From Actinoallomurus purpureus (GTDB lineage Bacteria > Actinomycetota > Actinomycetes > Streptosporangiales > Streptosporangiaceae), in assembly GCF_024055795.1 (NCBI RefSeq), contig NZ_JAMXMY010000005.1, forward strand, positions 1 through 64,000: a stretch of 64,000 bases of DNA, in the 5' to 3' direction. The translations under genes were made by a program, and so were the position numbers. Of this stretch, positions 26,534-34,582 are shown piece by piece (position 1 is the stretch's first letter; every line of letters begins with the position of its first letter). Below the pieces are notes generated by a model. It made no database searches and was not told where the DNA came from. It worked only from the letters and a program-made list of their open reading frames with translations.

Positions 26534-27274
26534 TCAGCCGCCGTTGTGCTGGAGCCAGTGCGCGGCGAAGGATCCGGCCGACGAGCGGATGCCGAGGATG
26601 ACGATGGCGAGCGTGAGGAGGGGGGTGACCACCCACTTCTCCACCGCCCCGTTGGTGCGCGGCACCAGCGGGACTGCGAGCCGCCAGGGGATGGGCCACA
26701 AGACGGGGCAGCCCTGGGGCGTGATGGAGTCGGTGATGACGTGCATGAGGCAGCCGAGCCCCACGGCGAAACCGGCCCAACCCAGCGTGTACCCGTGCGT
26801 GCCGAGCCCCGGACCGGCGAAGTGCATGCCCGCCATCAGGAAGGTCAGGCCGCCGGCGATCGCGGCGTTGAGCAGCGCGCTGAAGTGCTCGCGCTTGGGG
26901 ACGCGGAGGCCGATCCCCTGGAGCCCCAGGCCGATGAGCAGGAACATCATCACCCACCACGCCTGCACGACGTGGTCCGCCAGCGCGTCGGCGCCCAGGC
27001 CCATGGCAACGCAGAACAGCAGCGAGTGCGTCGCGTGCCGGTGCCCGCCGCTGACGACGGACACGCCCTTGCACAGGACCCGGGTGACCGGGCCGAATGT
27101 GTTGGCGATCGTGCCGTCGTGGTGGTCGAGGTCGGGAAGCAACGCCGCCCCGGCGCAGACGACGGCTCCGGCCGCGATCTGGCCGGGGGTCATCCGCATC
27201 CCGTAGTCGGCCAGGAAGGGTACGGTCCCGAGCCATGCTGCGGCCCCCGCCAGCGCATGCGTATGGCCCATCAT
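26534..27274 (-). CDS. YdjM-like membrane metal-dependent hydrolase family (DUF457)
   Basis: This 246-aa protein begins MMGHTHALAGAAAWLG. The early TH motif, LLPDLDHHDGTIANTFGPVT, HRHATHSLLF and MHVITDSITPQG form the metal-binding pattern of the YdjM/DUF457 family. Four or five hydrophobic segments place it in the cytoplasmic membrane. E. coli YdjM is LexA-regulated, but I see no SOS box here. The reaction is unknown. Start taken as ATG 27274; the frame is open further upstream without a better site. It is followed by the HtrA-like gene on the same strand with a 62-bp gap. Confidence 0.8.
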   Translation of the reverse strand: MMGHTHALAGAAAWLGTVPFLADYGMRMTPGQIAAGAVVCAGAALLPDLDHHDGTIANTFGPVTRVLCKGVSVVSGGHRHATHSLLFCVAMGLGADALADHVVQAWWVMMFLLIGLGLQGIGLRVPKREHFSALLNAAIAGGLTFLMAGMHFAGPGLGTHGYTLGWAGFAVGLGCLMHVITDSITPQGCPVLWPIPWRLAVPLVPRTNGAVEKWVVTPLLTLAIVILGIRSSAGSFAAHWLQHNGG

Positions 27275-27397
27275 GTGAAGATCACCCGCTTTGTTGCCAC
27301 GCGCGGACTGTAGCCCGCTTCGGGAAGTACGGACGTGCGACGCGCCGGAGCGGTTCCCATGATCACCCTGAATTCGCCCGGCGGACGGGAAGGCCAT

Positions 27398-27428
27398 GGC
27401 CCGGACCCGGCCGGGACGGGTCCGGGCC
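27398..27428 (-). terminator. Hairpin downstream of P450 gene 1
   Basis: GGCCCGGACCCG / CGGGTCCGGGCC form a perfect 12-bp stem with a 7-base loop, 16 bp beyond the stop of the P450 gene that ends at 27444. Confidence 0.7.
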
Positions 27429-27443
27429 GCGCATCGGGGGGCG

Positions 27444-28697
27444 TCAGGCGGGCTCGGGCATCCGGTGCCCGGCGGCCCGTTCCTCGACCCGGCCGAGGTT
27501 CACCGGGAGGGACAGGGGCCCGTAGGTGATGGCGGACGGGGTGTAGGGGATCGCGTCGGGGTCGATGGCGAGGCTCAGCTCAGGGAAACGGCCGAACAGC
27601 GCGGACAGGGCGATGCGGGCCTCCAGGCGGGCCAGTGGCGCGCCGATGCAGAAGTGCGGGCCGTGACCGAAGGACAGGTGGCCCGCCTGCTCGCGCGTGA
27701 TGTCGAACCGGCCGGCGTCGTCACCGTACCGCTCGCGGTCGGTGCCGAGATGGGCGTAGCTCAGCCACAGGGCCTCGCCGGCGGGGATGTGGACCCCCTC
27801 CACCGTCACGTCCGTCACGGTGTACCGGAAGGGCGCGCCGATCACGGAGCTCCGGTACCGGAGGGTCTCCTCGACCACCTGGGGCCACAGATCCCGCTTG
27901 ATCGCCAGGGCGAGCTGGTCCGGGTGGGCGCACAGCGCCACGATCGCGTTGCCCAGCAGGTGGACGGTGGTCTCGTGGCCGGCGATGAGCATGATCCACA
28001 GCGCGCTCACCAGCTCGCCGTCGGACATGCGGTCCTCTTCGTCATGGGCCCGTACCAGGCCGGTGGTGAGGTCGTCGCCCGGCTCGCGGCGCTTGAGCTC
28101 CACCAGCGACGCCAGGTAGGAACCGAGTGCATTCTGGGCCGCGGCGGTCTGCTCCCCGGTGCTGGTGTGCGAGAGGAGCGCGTTGGTCCAGCCGCGCAGC
28201 TGTCCCCGTTCGGTGACGGGCACGCCGTACAGGTCGCAGATGACCGACATCGGCAGGGGCTCGTTGAACGCCTGCACCAGGTCGGCCCCGTCACCGGCCG
28301 CGGCGATGTCCTCGATGAGCTCGGCCGTCGTCTCGGTGATGCGCGGGGAGAGCGCCTCGACTCGTGCGGCGGTGAAGGCCCGCGCGATGAGACCGCGCAG
28401 CCGCCGATGGTCGGCGCCGTCCTTCACCTGCAGGTGGTCTCCGGAGATGAGCGGCCTTATCGGCCAGTCCGCGGGCACGGAGCCGTTCTGGAGGGCGTTC
28501 CAGTGCCGCGGGTCCCGCGAGAACACCTTGTTGTCCCGCGCGAAGAGGTCCGCGACCGCCGCGTGGCTGTTCACCGCCCATGCGTCTACGCCGCCGGGTA
28601 GCTCGATGGGGACGACCGGCCCGGCCTGCCGGAGCCGGTGATAGGTGTCAAGGATCGGCTCTCCCGGCGTGGGGAAGGGGAAACGGGAACCACCCAC
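27444..28697 (-). CDS. Cytochrome P450 (copy 1)
   Basis: This 417-aa soluble bacterial P450 uses a heme thiolate to hydroxylate small molecules and needs an external ferredoxin and reductase, not found nearby. GTG 28697 has CTGGAGG six bases upstream. All family motifs are present: the I-helix AGHETT (239-244), ExxR as ETLR (277-280) and the heme loop FGHGPHFCIGAPLAR with Cys350. It is clearly paralogous to the P450 ending at 29269: same length, same start sequence MGGSRFPFP. General appearance is of the CYP107-like secondary-metabolism group, but no biosynthetic cluster adjoins. Substrate unknown. Confidence 0.92.
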   Translation of the reverse strand: MGGSRFPFPTPGEPILDTYHRLRQAGPVVPIELPGGVDAWAVNSHAAVADLFARDNKVFSRDPRHWNALQNGSVPADWPIRPLISGDHLQVKDGADHRRLRGLIARAFTAARVEALSPRITETTAELIEDIAAAGDGADLVQAFNEPLPMSVICDLYGVPVTERGQLRGWTNALLSHTSTGEQTAAAQNALGSYLASLVELKRREPGDDLTTGLVRAHDEEDRMSDGELVSALWIMLIAGHETTVHLLGNAIVALCAHPDQLALAIKRDLWPQVVEETLRYRSSVIGAPFRYTVTDVTVEGVHIPAGEALWLSYAHLGTDRERYGDDAGRFDITREQAGHLSFGHGPHFCIGAPLARLEARIALSALFGRFPELSLAIDPDAIPYTPSAITYGPLSLPVNLGRVEERAAGHRMPEPA

Positions 28698-28773
28698 GAA
28701 TTGCCTCCAGACGCATACGAATGACGTGCGCAGCGTAATTAGTCACTGATCTGGAGGCCAGGGTGTTTTCTCA

Positions 28774-28786
28774 TTTAGTGACAATG
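28774..28786 (-). promoter_or_regulatory. Conserved upstream motif of P450 copy 1
   Basis: On the minus strand this reads CATTGTCACTAAA. The same 13 bases occur at 30600-30612, at the same distance (77-89 bp) before the start of P450 copy 2, while the sequence between motif and gene is not conserved. TTGTCA could be a -35 hexamer, or the motif could be an operator. Confidence 0.5.
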
Positions 28787-29025
28787 CACACAAATCTGGG
28801 TCAGGCCGGCGCGATCGTGCCGGCCGTCGGCATGCCGATCGGAGCGTCGAGAGGTTCCCGCCGGATGGTGGTACGCCCGCCCCGTCGAGCCGCTGGGCGG
28901 CCACCCTGCCAGGGCCGGGGTCCGGGCGTGCGCCGACCGGGTCCGGCCCCTGGCGCGTCCGCCGACCCGGATCCGGCCCGGGCCGCGTCCGCCGGCCACA
29001 GGCGGGCCGGCGAACGCGTGGCCTT

Positions 29026-29188
29026 AGGGCCTGTCTCAAAGCCCCACTGTCCTACTGCGCGGCGCCCAAGCGGCGCCTCGCCGCGTTGTCGTCGGTCGCC
29101 AGCCAACACCGGGCTGACTCCCTCCTCCGTCTTGCGAGGCACCACCTGGACACCGCTCGCTACGGACGGGGACTTTGAGACAGGCCCT
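29026..29188. mobile_element. MITE-like element with 20-bp terminal inverted repeats
   Basis: Left end agggcctgtctcaaagcccc (29026-29045) and right end gggactttgagacaggccct (29169-29188) are inverted copies with one mismatch, bounding 163 bp without a transposase. No clear target-site duplication was seen. It is a non-autonomous remnant of an insertion sequence whose ends resemble the cctgtctcaaag type common in actinomycetes; the parent family is not identified here. Confidence 0.7.
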
Positions 29189-29190
29189 GG

Positions 29191-29249
29191 GGCGTGTCTG
29201 ACGAATCCGCTGCCCGGCTGCGCTACGAACGGGATCTGTCAGACACGCC
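29191..29249. repeat. 60-bp palindromic repeat, copy A
   Basis: ggcgtgtctgac (29191-29202) and gtcagacacgcc (29238-29249) are perfect inverted arms around a cggctgcgc-containing centre. A diverged copy lies at 32399-32456. It abuts the MITE-like element two bases away. Confidence 0.7.
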
Positions 29250-29268
29250 CTGGTGGGCACCGGGATGG

Positions 29269-30522
29269 TCAGGCGGGCTCCGGCGTCCGCCGCTCGGCCG
29301 CGCGGTCCGGCGCCGGGCCCAGCCTCACCGGCAGGGACAGCGGCCCGTACGTGATGGCGGACGGGGTGTAGGCGAGGGTGCCGACGTCGGCGGCCAGGGT
29401 CAGCTCGGGGAAGCGTCCGAACAGCGCGGACAGGGCGATGCGGCTCTCCAGCCGCGCCAGCGGCGCGCCGACGCAGAAGTGCGGGCCGAATCCGAACGCC
29501 AGGTGACCGGTCTGTTCGCGGGTGATGTCGAATCGGTCGGCCGTGTCTCCGTACCGCTCGCGGTCGGTCCCATGGTTCGCGAGGCTCAGCCACAGGGCCT
29601 CGCCGGCGGGGATGGGCACGCCCGCCAGCGTCGTGTCGGTCAGGGTGTACCGGAACGGCGAGCCGATCACGGAGCCGCGGTAGCGCAGGGTCTCCTCGAC
29701 CACCTGCGGCCACCGGTCCTGCTCGATCGCCAGGGTCCGCTGGTCCGGGTGGGTGCTCAGCGCGACGACGGCGTTGCCGAGCAGGTGGACGGTCGTCTCG
29801 TGGCCGGCGATGAGCATCACCCACAGGGCGCTGACCAGTTCGTCGTCGGAGAGGTGGTCCTCGTCGTCATGCGCCTGGACGAGCCCGGTCGTCAGGTCGT
29901 CACCCGGTTCGCGCCGTTTGAGCTCGACCAGCGACGCCAGGTAGGAGTTCAGCGCCTCATTGGCGGCGGCGGCCTGCTCGCCGGTGCTCGTGTGCGCCAG
30001 CAGCGTGGTCGTCCAGCCGCGGATCTGGGCCCGTTCGGCGAGGGGAACGCCGTACAGGTCGCAGATGACCGACATCGGCAACGGCTCGGTGAAGGCGGAC
30101 ACGAGGTCGACGCCGTCGCCGGCCGCCGCGATGCCGTCGACGAGCGTGGCCGCCAGCTCGGAGATCCGGGGCTTCAGCGCCTCCACCCGGGAGGGCGTGA
30201 AGGCCCGGGAGATCAGGGTCCGTAGCCGCCGGTGATCCACGCCGTCCTTGACCTGGACGTGGTCACCGGCGACGAGCGGACGCATCGGCCAGTCCGGGGG
30301 CACGGAACCGTCGTGCAGGGCGGTCCAGTGTCGCGGGTCCGCCGAGAAGACCTTGTTGTCCCGGGAGAGAAGGTCGACGAGCGCGTCGTAGCTGTTCACC
30401 GCCCAGGCGGGCACGCCGTCCGGCAGCTCGATGGGAACGACGGGCCCGGCCTCGCGAAGCCGGGCATAGGTGTCGAGAATCGGCTCGCCCGGCGCGGGGA
30501 AGGGGAAGCGGGAACCGCCCAC
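29269..30522 (-). CDS. Cytochrome P450 (copy 2)
   Basis: This 417-aa paralogue of copy 1 is aligned end to end without gaps as far as I can follow. It has AGHETT in the I-helix, ETLRYRGSVIG for ExxR, and FGFGPHFCVGAPLAR with Cys350. GTG 30522 has TGGAGG upstream at the same place as in copy 1. Differences from copy 1 are spread over the whole length, including the substrate-facing region near residue 80-110, so the two may accept different substrates. It is transcribed toward copy 1. No redox partner or biosynthetic gene is adjacent. Confidence 0.92.
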   Translation of the reverse strand: MGGSRFPFPAPGEPILDTYARLREAGPVVPIELPDGVPAWAVNSYDALVDLLSRDNKVFSADPRHWTALHDGSVPPDWPMRPLVAGDHVQVKDGVDHRRLRTLISRAFTPSRVEALKPRISELAATLVDGIAAAGDGVDLVSAFTEPLPMSVICDLYGVPLAERAQIRGWTTTLLAHTSTGEQAAAANEALNSYLASLVELKRREPGDDLTTGLVQAHDDEDHLSDDELVSALWVMLIAGHETTVHLLGNAVVALSTHPDQRTLAIEQDRWPQVVEETLRYRGSVIGSPFRYTLTDTTLAGVPIPAGEALWLSLANHGTDRERYGDTADRFDITREQTGHLAFGFGPHFCVGAPLARLESRIALSALFGRFPELTLAADVGTLAYTPSAITYGPLSLPVRLGPAPDRAAERRTPEPA

Positions 30523-30599
30523 AAATGCCTCCAGTCATACATGATGGTCGTGTCTAGCGTACGTAGCTGCCGTCCCCACAGACTAGAGCGTTGTTCGGT

Positions 30600-30612
30600 T
30601 TTAGTGACAATG
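30600..30612 (-). promoter_or_regulatory. Conserved upstream motif of P450 copy 2
   Basis: CATTGTCACTAAA on the minus strand, identical to the motif before P450 copy 1 and at the same distance from the start codon. The two genes are probably controlled together. Confidence 0.5.
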
Positions 30613-30648
30613 TGTGCCAGTTCCGTCAGAACGCGTAGCCGATTCTGG

Positions 30649-31317
30649 TCAGACCGACGGATTCGGCCGCACGCCGTCCGTGACGGGTATGAACCGCCAG
30701 TCCGCCTTTTCCTGCTGGTAGGGAGCGTCCAGGCGCTTGGCGATCACTCCGGGCAGGCCCTGCTCCTGAGCGGCCGCCCGGACGGCGTCGCCGTTGTCGA
30801 AACCTGGTGCGGTCTGCCAGCGCGGACCGGCGAGACGCAGGCCGCCGAGCAACTCGCGCGGACGTGCGTGCGGCGCGTCGAGCAGCGACCGCCCGTCGAG
30901 GTGGAGCAGGTCGAAGATCATGTAGATGTCCTGGCCCGTGACGTCGGTGATCTCGCCGTCCAGCACGACCCGGTGGGCGGCGAGGGTCTCACCGAGGCCG
31001 GACGGGACCTTGGCGGGGCTCTCGTCGGCGTCATGGGCCCGCGCGGTGCCGCGATCGGAATGGACGAGCCGCCGCCCGCCCCAGGCGAACTCGTAGCCGT
31101 AGGCGTCCCTGTTCCGGGGGAGCCGCTCCCGAACCTTCGGCAGCACCGGGCGGATCCGCTCGGGCATCGGCTCGGCGTCCGGGTCGACCGGCGGGTCCAT
31201 CCGGTGGATCATCCAGTTCTTGCCGTCCGTCGGGAACAGGACGTACCGGCCGGTGGCGCGGTTTCCGTGCAGCACCACCTTGACCTCACGGTACGTACCC
31301 GCGACGACGCGGCTGTC
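30649..31317 (-). pseudogene. LigD/ATP-dependent DNA ligase remnant lacking the catalytic lysine
   Basis: The frame starts abruptly after the stop of the map gene with the end of a LigD 3'-phosphoesterase-type domain (VVLHGNRATGRYVLFPTDGK, NWMIHRMDPP). It continues into the nucleotidyltransferase part of an ATP-dependent ligase (YGYEFAWGGRRLV, HRVVLDGEI, IYMIFDLLHLDGRSL, LPGVIAKRLDAPYQ). The motif I lysine that takes AMP in YEFKWDG is replaced by alanine (YEFAWGG), the front of the phosphoesterase domain is missing, and the C-terminal OB domain is absent. An intact NHEJ ligase would be far longer. It is a decayed gene or an inactive fragment. Confidence 0.75.
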
Positions 31318-32166
31318 TCACGGCAGCGTGAGGATCTCCGTGCCGGTGTCGGTGACGAGGATGGTGTGCTCGAACTGCGCGGTCCGCTTGCGGTCCTTGG
31401 TCACGACGGTCCAGCGGTCCGGCCAGATGTCGTAGTCGATCGCGCCCAGCGTCAGCATCGGCTCGATCGTGAACGTCATCCCCGGCTCGATGAGCGTGGT
31501 GGCGTGCGGGTCGTCGTAGTGCGGCACGATCAGCCCGGAGTGGAACGTCGTGCCGATGCCGTGCCCGGTGAAGTCGCGGACGACGCCGTACCCGAACCTC
31601 TTGGCGTACGACTCGATGACCCGCCCGATGACGTTGAGGTGCCGGCCCGGGCGGACGGCCTTGATGGCCCGCATCATCGCCTCGCGCGTGCGCTCGACGA
31701 GCAGACGGGACTCCTCGTCCACGTCGCCCACCAGGAAGGTCGCGTCGGTGTCCCCGTGCACGCCGTCCTTGAACGCGGTGATGTCGATGTTGATGATGTC
31801 GCCCTCGCGGACGACCGTGTCGTCGGGGATGCCGTGGCAGATCACCTCGTTGAGCGAGGTGCACAGCGACTTGGGGAAGCCCCGGTAGCCCAGCGTCGAG
31901 GGGTACGCCCCGTGGTCCAGCATGAACTCGTGCCCGATCCGGTCGAGCTCGTCGGTGGTGACCCCCGGCTGGATCCGCTTGCCGACCTCCTCGAGCGCCT
32001 GCGCGGCGATCCGTCCGGCCACGCGCATCTTCTCGATGATCTCGGGCGTCTTGACGTCCGACTCGCCCGTGCGGGGCACCTTCTTGCCGACGTACTCCGG
32101 CCGTGGGATGTCCGAAGGCACCCTGCGCATCGGGGATACGTGACCGGGACGGAGTTGCGTCGTCAT
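31318..32166 (-). CDS. map: Methionine aminopeptidase, type I
   Basis: This 282-aa enzyme removes the initiator methionine from nascent proteins in the cytoplasm. It has an N-terminal extension of about 40 residues ([16 protein letters not shown]) seen in actinobacterial type 1c forms. Metal ligands are visible: the aspartates in [20 protein letters not shown], the histidine in DFTGHGIG, and the glutamates in TIEPMLTLG and FEHTILVT. Substrate-binding CHGIPDD is present. It is divergent from the small 57-aa gene at 32224, 57 bp away. Confidence 0.95.
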   Translation of the reverse strand: MTTQLRPGHVSPMRRVPSDIPRPEYVGKKVPRTGESDVKTPEIIEKMRVAGRIAAQALEEVGKRIQPGVTTDELDRIGHEFMLDHGAYPSTLGYRGFPKSLCTSLNEVICHGIPDDTVVREGDIINIDITAFKDGVHGDTDATFLVGDVDEESRLLVERTREAMMRAIKAVRPGRHLNVIGRVIESYAKRFGYGVVRDFTGHGIGTTFHSGLIVPHYDDPHATTLIEPGMTFTIEPMLTLGAIDYDIWPDRWTVVTKDRKRTAQFEHTILVTDTGTEILTLP

Positions 32167-32223
32167 GCTGTTGGAGTGTAGTCAGCTCGCCGGGGCACGA
32201 TGACACCATGATCGGAGAGCGCG

Positions 32224-32397
32224 ATGAGTGACGAAGGCAAGTGGTTCTTCTGCCTCAAGCACCGGAAGGTCGAGCACGGGCCCGGCTGCCCGAACCGTGA
32301 CCGCATGGGCCCCTACGACACCGAGGACGAGGCGGCCCACGCGTTCGAGCGGGCCGCCCAGCGCAACGAGGAGTGGCGCCGCAAGGACGACTTCTAG
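32224..32397 (+). CDS. Small conserved actinobacterial protein, 57 aa
   Basis: ATG 32224 opens a 57-aa frame: MSDEGKWFFCLKHRKVEHGP, then GCPNRDRMGPYDTEDEAAHA, ending EEWRRKDDF before TAG. Wobble positions are strongly G/C, as in real genes. Cys10, His13, His18 and Cys22 could bind a metal (C-x2-H-x4-H-x3-C). The GPYDTEDEAAHAFE segment resembles short helical domains of known small actinobacterial proteins. I recall similar proteins near map in streptomycetes but cannot verify that here. It is divergent from map and followed at once by a palindromic repeat. Function unknown. Confidence 0.75.
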   Translation: MSDEGKWFFCLKHRKVEHGPGCPNRDRMGPYDTEDEAAHAFERAAQRNEEWRRKDDF

Positions 32398-32398
32398 G

Positions 32399-32456
32399 GT
32401 GCGTCTGACAGATCCGCCGTCCGGCTGCGCGAACGGGGTCTGTCAGGACACGCCCC
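32399..32456. repeat. 60-bp palindromic repeat, copy B
   Basis: Begins two bases after the stop of the 57-aa gene. It shares the arms (gcgtctgac, gtcaggacacgcc) and the centre (ccggctgcgc, gaacggg) with the copy at 29191-29249, with a few changes that break perfect pairing. It may also serve as a terminator between the two convergent genes. Confidence 0.65.
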
Positions 32457-32461
32457 AGCTC

Positions 32462-33058
32462 CTACGACAGGTCGGCGGCGGGGCCGCTGATCGTCTCCAG
32501 GAGACGTGCCAGGCGGTCGCGCAGGCCGCGCCTGGGCAGAGGCTCGCCGGCCGCGGCGCTGACGAGGTGCTGGGCGGCGTCGAACGACACGAGCCGGTCG
32601 TCGGCCGGCACCGTCAGGGCCTCGTGCGCGAGGCCCTCGAGCTCCCGGTCGCCGGTGTCGAGCGCGAAGATCGTCGCGCCGACGCGCCGGGCGTCGTCCA
32701 CCCGCTCCAGCAGCGGCGCCGGCGACTCGTCCTCGGACACGACGATCAGCGTCTCGCCGCGCCGGGCCGCCTCCAGGCGCTCCAGGCCGACCCCCAGGTG
32801 CGGCGGGGCGCCGGGCGGCGGCTTCCAGCGCACCAGCGTGGGGGACAGCTCCGGGACGCCGCCGAGCCGGCTCTCGTCGTCGAGGTGGGCGGCGAGGTGC
32901 CACGGCTCGTCATCGGGCGCCCCGAAGACCAACAGGCCGCCCGGCTCCCGGGCGGAGGAGCGCAGCGCCCACGCGAACTCCCGGGTGCGCTCCGGCCAGC
33001 CGGTCGTCGAGAGAAGTTCGCGCAGGGCCGCCACCTGACTCGCGTCCATGGCCCCCAT
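32462..33058 (-). CDS. Conserved actinobacterial protein of unknown function (SIS-like fold possible)
   Basis: This 198-aa protein begins MGAMDASQVAALRELL. Recognisable conserved blocks are PGGLLVFGAPDDEPWHLAAH, ELSPTLVRWKPPPGAPPHL, RRGETLIVVSEDESPAPLLE and AQHLVSAAAGE. The alternation of helices and short beta-strands, with GETLIVVSED and DARRVGATIFALDTGD, resembles sugar-isomerase (SIS) domains, but no catalytic residues can be named. It is divergent from ppgK, with a 69-bp shared promoter region. Confidence 0.65.
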   Translation of the reverse strand: MGAMDASQVAALRELLSTTGWPERTREFAWALRSSAREPGGLLVFGAPDDEPWHLAAHLDDESRLGGVPELSPTLVRWKPPPGAPPHLGVGLERLEAARRGETLIVVSEDESPAPLLERVDDARRVGATIFALDTGDRELEGLAHEALTVPADDRLVSFDAAQHLVSAAAGEPLPRRGLRDRLARLLETISGPAADLS

Positions 33059-33127
33059 GGTGCCGTACAGAGCGTGAGATCACGTGCGCTTTGTTAGGGG
33101 TCGGCGATCTCAGGTAGGTATAGCCAC

Positions 33128-33877
33128 ATGGAGATACTCGGGGTCGACATCGGCGGGTCCGGCATCAAGGGCGCGCCGGTCGACGTGGAGAAGGGTGAGT
33201 TCACCCAGGACCGGCTGCGCCTGACCACACCGGAGGGGGCACCGCCCCAGGAGGTGGCGCGGGTCGTGGCCGAGATCGTCGCGCACTTCGGCTGGGAGGG
33301 GCCCGTGGGCGTGACCTTCCCGGGCGTGGTCACCGGCGGAGTCGTCCGTACCGCGGCCAACCTCGGCGACGCGTGGATCGACCTGGCCGCACGCGACCTG
33401 TTCGCGGAGGCGAGCGGCGTGCCCGTGACGCTGCTCAACGACGCCGACGCCGCCGGGATCGCGGAGATGACCTTCGGTGTGGGACGCGACCGGCCGGGCA
33501 CGGTGCTCATGCTGACGCTCGGCACCGGCGTGGGCACCGCCCTGTTCCTCGACGGCAGGCTCGTGCCCAACACCGAGCTGGGCCACATCGAGATCCGCGG
33601 CAAGGACGCCGAGCGGCGGGCCTCCGCGCACGCCCGGGAGGTCCACGAGTGGGACTGGCAGGACTGGTCGAAACGACTCGGCGAGTATCTGCGGCGGATC
33701 GAGGACCTGCTGTGGCCGTCGCTGATCATCGTGGGCGGCGGAGTCAGCAAGAAGGCCGACCGCTTCCTGCCGCTGCTCAAGGACGTACGGACTCCGGTGG
33801 TCCCCGCCGAGCTGCACAATGACGCCGGCATCATCGGTGCCGCCATGGCCGCGGTACCCGGTAAGGAGCTGGTCTGA
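33128..33877 (+). CDS. ppgK: Polyphosphate glucokinase
   Basis: This 249-aa ROK-family kinase phosphorylates glucose using polyphosphate or ATP and is characteristic of actinobacteria. Visible motifs are the phosphate-binding loop GVDIGGSGIKG (residues 5-15), the sugar-binding VTLLNDADAAGIAEMTFG with catalytic Asp, TLGTGVGTALF, and NTELGHIEIRGKDAERRAS, where ELGH binds glucose. WDWQDWSKRLGEYLRRIEDL near the C-terminus is typical of PpgK. ATG 33128. The F420 reductase gene follows after 24 bp on the same strand. Confidence 0.95.
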   Translation: MEILGVDIGGSGIKGAPVDVEKGEFTQDRLRLTTPEGAPPQEVARVVAEIVAHFGWEGPVGVTFPGVVTGGVVRTAANLGDAWIDLAARDLFAEASGVPVTLLNDADAAGIAEMTFGVGRDRPGTVLMLTLGTGVGTALFLDGRLVPNTELGHIEIRGKDAERRASAHAREVHEWDWQDWSKRLGEYLRRIEDLLWPSLIIVGGGVSKKADRFLPLLKDVRTPVVPAELHNDAGIIGAAMAAVPGKELV

Positions 33878-33901
33878 GGTGCCCTGGCAGGATCGTTCTC
33901 T

Positions 33902-34582
33902 ATGAGCACTCAGCACGCAGACCTGCCGGACGTGAGCGGTCTGTCCATCGGCATCCTGGGTGGCACCGGAGACCAGGGCAAGGGGCTGGCGCGCCGCTTC
34001 GCCCTCGCCGGCCACCAGGTGATCATCGGTTCGCGTAGCGCCGAGCGCGCCCAGCAGGCCGCCGAGAGCCTGGGGCAGGGGCTGACCGCCCGGGGCGCGG
34101 AGAACGCCGTCGTCGCCCGCGAGGCCGACGTCGTGATCATCGCGGTGCCGTGGGACGGCCACAAGGCGACCCTGGAGTCGCTCCGGGAGGACCTCGCCGG
34201 AAAGACCGTGATCGACTGTGTCAACCCGCTCGGCTTCGACAAGCAGGGCGCCTACGCCCTGCCCGTCGAGGAGGGCAGCGCCGCCCAGCAGGCCGCGGCC
34301 GTCCTGTCCGACAGCACCGTCGTGGCCGCCTTCCACCACGTCTCGGCGGTGGTGCTCCTCGACCCGGAGATCGACAAGGTCGACCTCGACGTGCTCGTGC
34401 TGGGCGACGACCGGGAGGCGACGAACACGGTCCAGGCCCTGGCCGGTCGCATCACGGGCATGCGCGGGATCTACGGCGGGCGGCTTCGCAACGCTCACCA
34501 GATCGAGGCGCTGACCGCCAACCTGATCTCCATCAACCGGCGCTACAAGGCGCACGCCGGCCTGCGCGTCACCGACGTATGA
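33902..34582 (+). CDS. npdG: F420-dependent NADP reductase
   Basis: This 226-aa enzyme exchanges hydride between coenzyme F420 and NADP(H), supplying reduced F420 or NADPH. The N-terminal Rossmann motif is GILGGTGDQGKGLARRFALA, followed by GHQVIIGSRS with the arginine and serine that select the NADP phosphate. AVPWDGHKATLESLREDL, VIDCVNPLGF and VVAAFHHVSA are typical of the family. Its presence implies that the cell makes F420. Its last codon overlaps the next start (ATGA). Confidence 0.92.
   Translation: MSTQHADLPDVSGLSIGILGGTGDQGKGLARRFALAGHQVIIGSRSAERAQQAAESLGQGLTARGAENAVVAREADVVIIAVPWDGHKATLESLREDLAGKTVIDCVNPLGFDKQGAYALPVEEGSAAQQAAAVLSDSTVVAAFHHVSAVVLLDPEIDKVDLDVLVLGDDREATNTVQALAGRITGMRGIYGGRLRNAHQIEALTANLISINRRYKAHAGLRVTDV

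Larger units (their letters stand above)
28698..29268. other. 571-bp spacer between the two P450 genes
   Basis: It contains the upstream region of P450 copy 1 (including the motif at 28774-28786), about 230 bp of GC-rich sequence without recognisable genes, then a MITE-like element (29026-29188) and a palindromic repeat (29191-29249) placed end to end before the stop of P450 copy 2. Confidence 0.6.

Noticed and set aside
27444-30522. Secondary-metabolite biosynthetic cluster around the two P450 genes
   Set aside because: No polyketide, peptide, terpene or ferredoxin genes are adjacent; neighbours are housekeeping genes.
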